NCBI GenBank assembly: GCA_002493835.1
Contig: DLAA01000150.1
Coordinates: forward strand, 1 to 5,433
Origin: Lachnospiraceae bacterium UBA7060
GTDB lineage: Bacteria; Bacillota; Clostridia; Lachnospirales; Lachnospiraceae
DNA: 5,433 bases
Direction of reading: 5' to 3'
Shown: positions 5,398 to 5,433 of the stretch, in pieces
Layout: the number at the start of each line of letters is the position of its first letter
Numbering within the stretch: the stretch's first letter is position 1
Made by a program: the position numbers and the translations under genes
The notes under the pieces: model-generated
What the model saw: only the letters and a program-made list of their open reading frames with translations
The model's database searches: none
What the model was told of the DNA's origin: nothing

Positions 5398-5433
5398 ACC
5401 ATCCTCTCTGCTGTTTCCTATTACTTCGGCAGA

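Noticed and set aside
5421..5433. Possible C-terminal end of an upstream gene on the - strand (CTG CCG AAG TAA)
   Set aside because: Only four codons are visible. A stop 23 bp upstream of the oxidoreductase start would fit an operon, but it cannot be told from chance.
1..5433. CRISPR array, tRNA, rRNA or transposase gene
   Set aside because: No regularly spaced repeats, no tRNA- or rRNA-like sequence and no transposase or integrase motif were seen on either strand.

Overview
The window looks like a low-to-moderate GC Firmicute chromosome or accessory region, most likely a gut-type Clostridia/Lachnospiraceae member. This rests on strong AGGAGG ribosome binding sites, a near-perfect SigA-type promoter, a short UAG-spaced operon, and protein families common in that group. 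The taxon is an inference; no marker gene is present.

Layout, left to right: (1) The 3' part of an HxlR-family winged-helix regulator on the + strand, cut by the left edge (1-319). (2) A 210-bp convergent gap holding a cluster of strong hairpins (415-517). (3) A four-gene operon on the - strand, transcribed right to left from about 4102 to 530: a 218-aa six-helix membrane protein of unknown function, a 97-aa one-component winged-helix regulator, a 601-aa BceB/FtsX-type ABC permease and its 252-aa ATPase. (4) A roughly 300-bp gap (4070-4365) with the operon promoter and a perfect 8-bp inverted-repeat operator at its left end, and the terminator of the next gene at its right end. (5) A FAD-dependent oxidoreductase of the geranylgeranyl-reductase-like family on the - strand (4366-5397), probably co-transcribed with something beyond the right edge.

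The central operon is the most interesting part. The permease has the 10-helix layout with a large outside domain between helices 7 and 8 that is typical of peptide-antibiotic sensing and detoxification transporters (BceAB type). Those are usually controlled by a BceRS-like two-component system, but no kinase or response regulator is visible here. The operon instead carries its own small DNA-binding protein and a leading membrane protein. A TTGACA-16-TATAAT promoter is followed at the predicted transcription start by TAGTCTAT-AAA-ATAGACTA. The simplest model is a self-contained, autorepressed transporter cassette, with the 218-aa protein as a possible sensor or accessory subunit.

Sampled lines of the cassette are clearly more AT-rich than those of the two flanking genes, so it may have been acquired separately.
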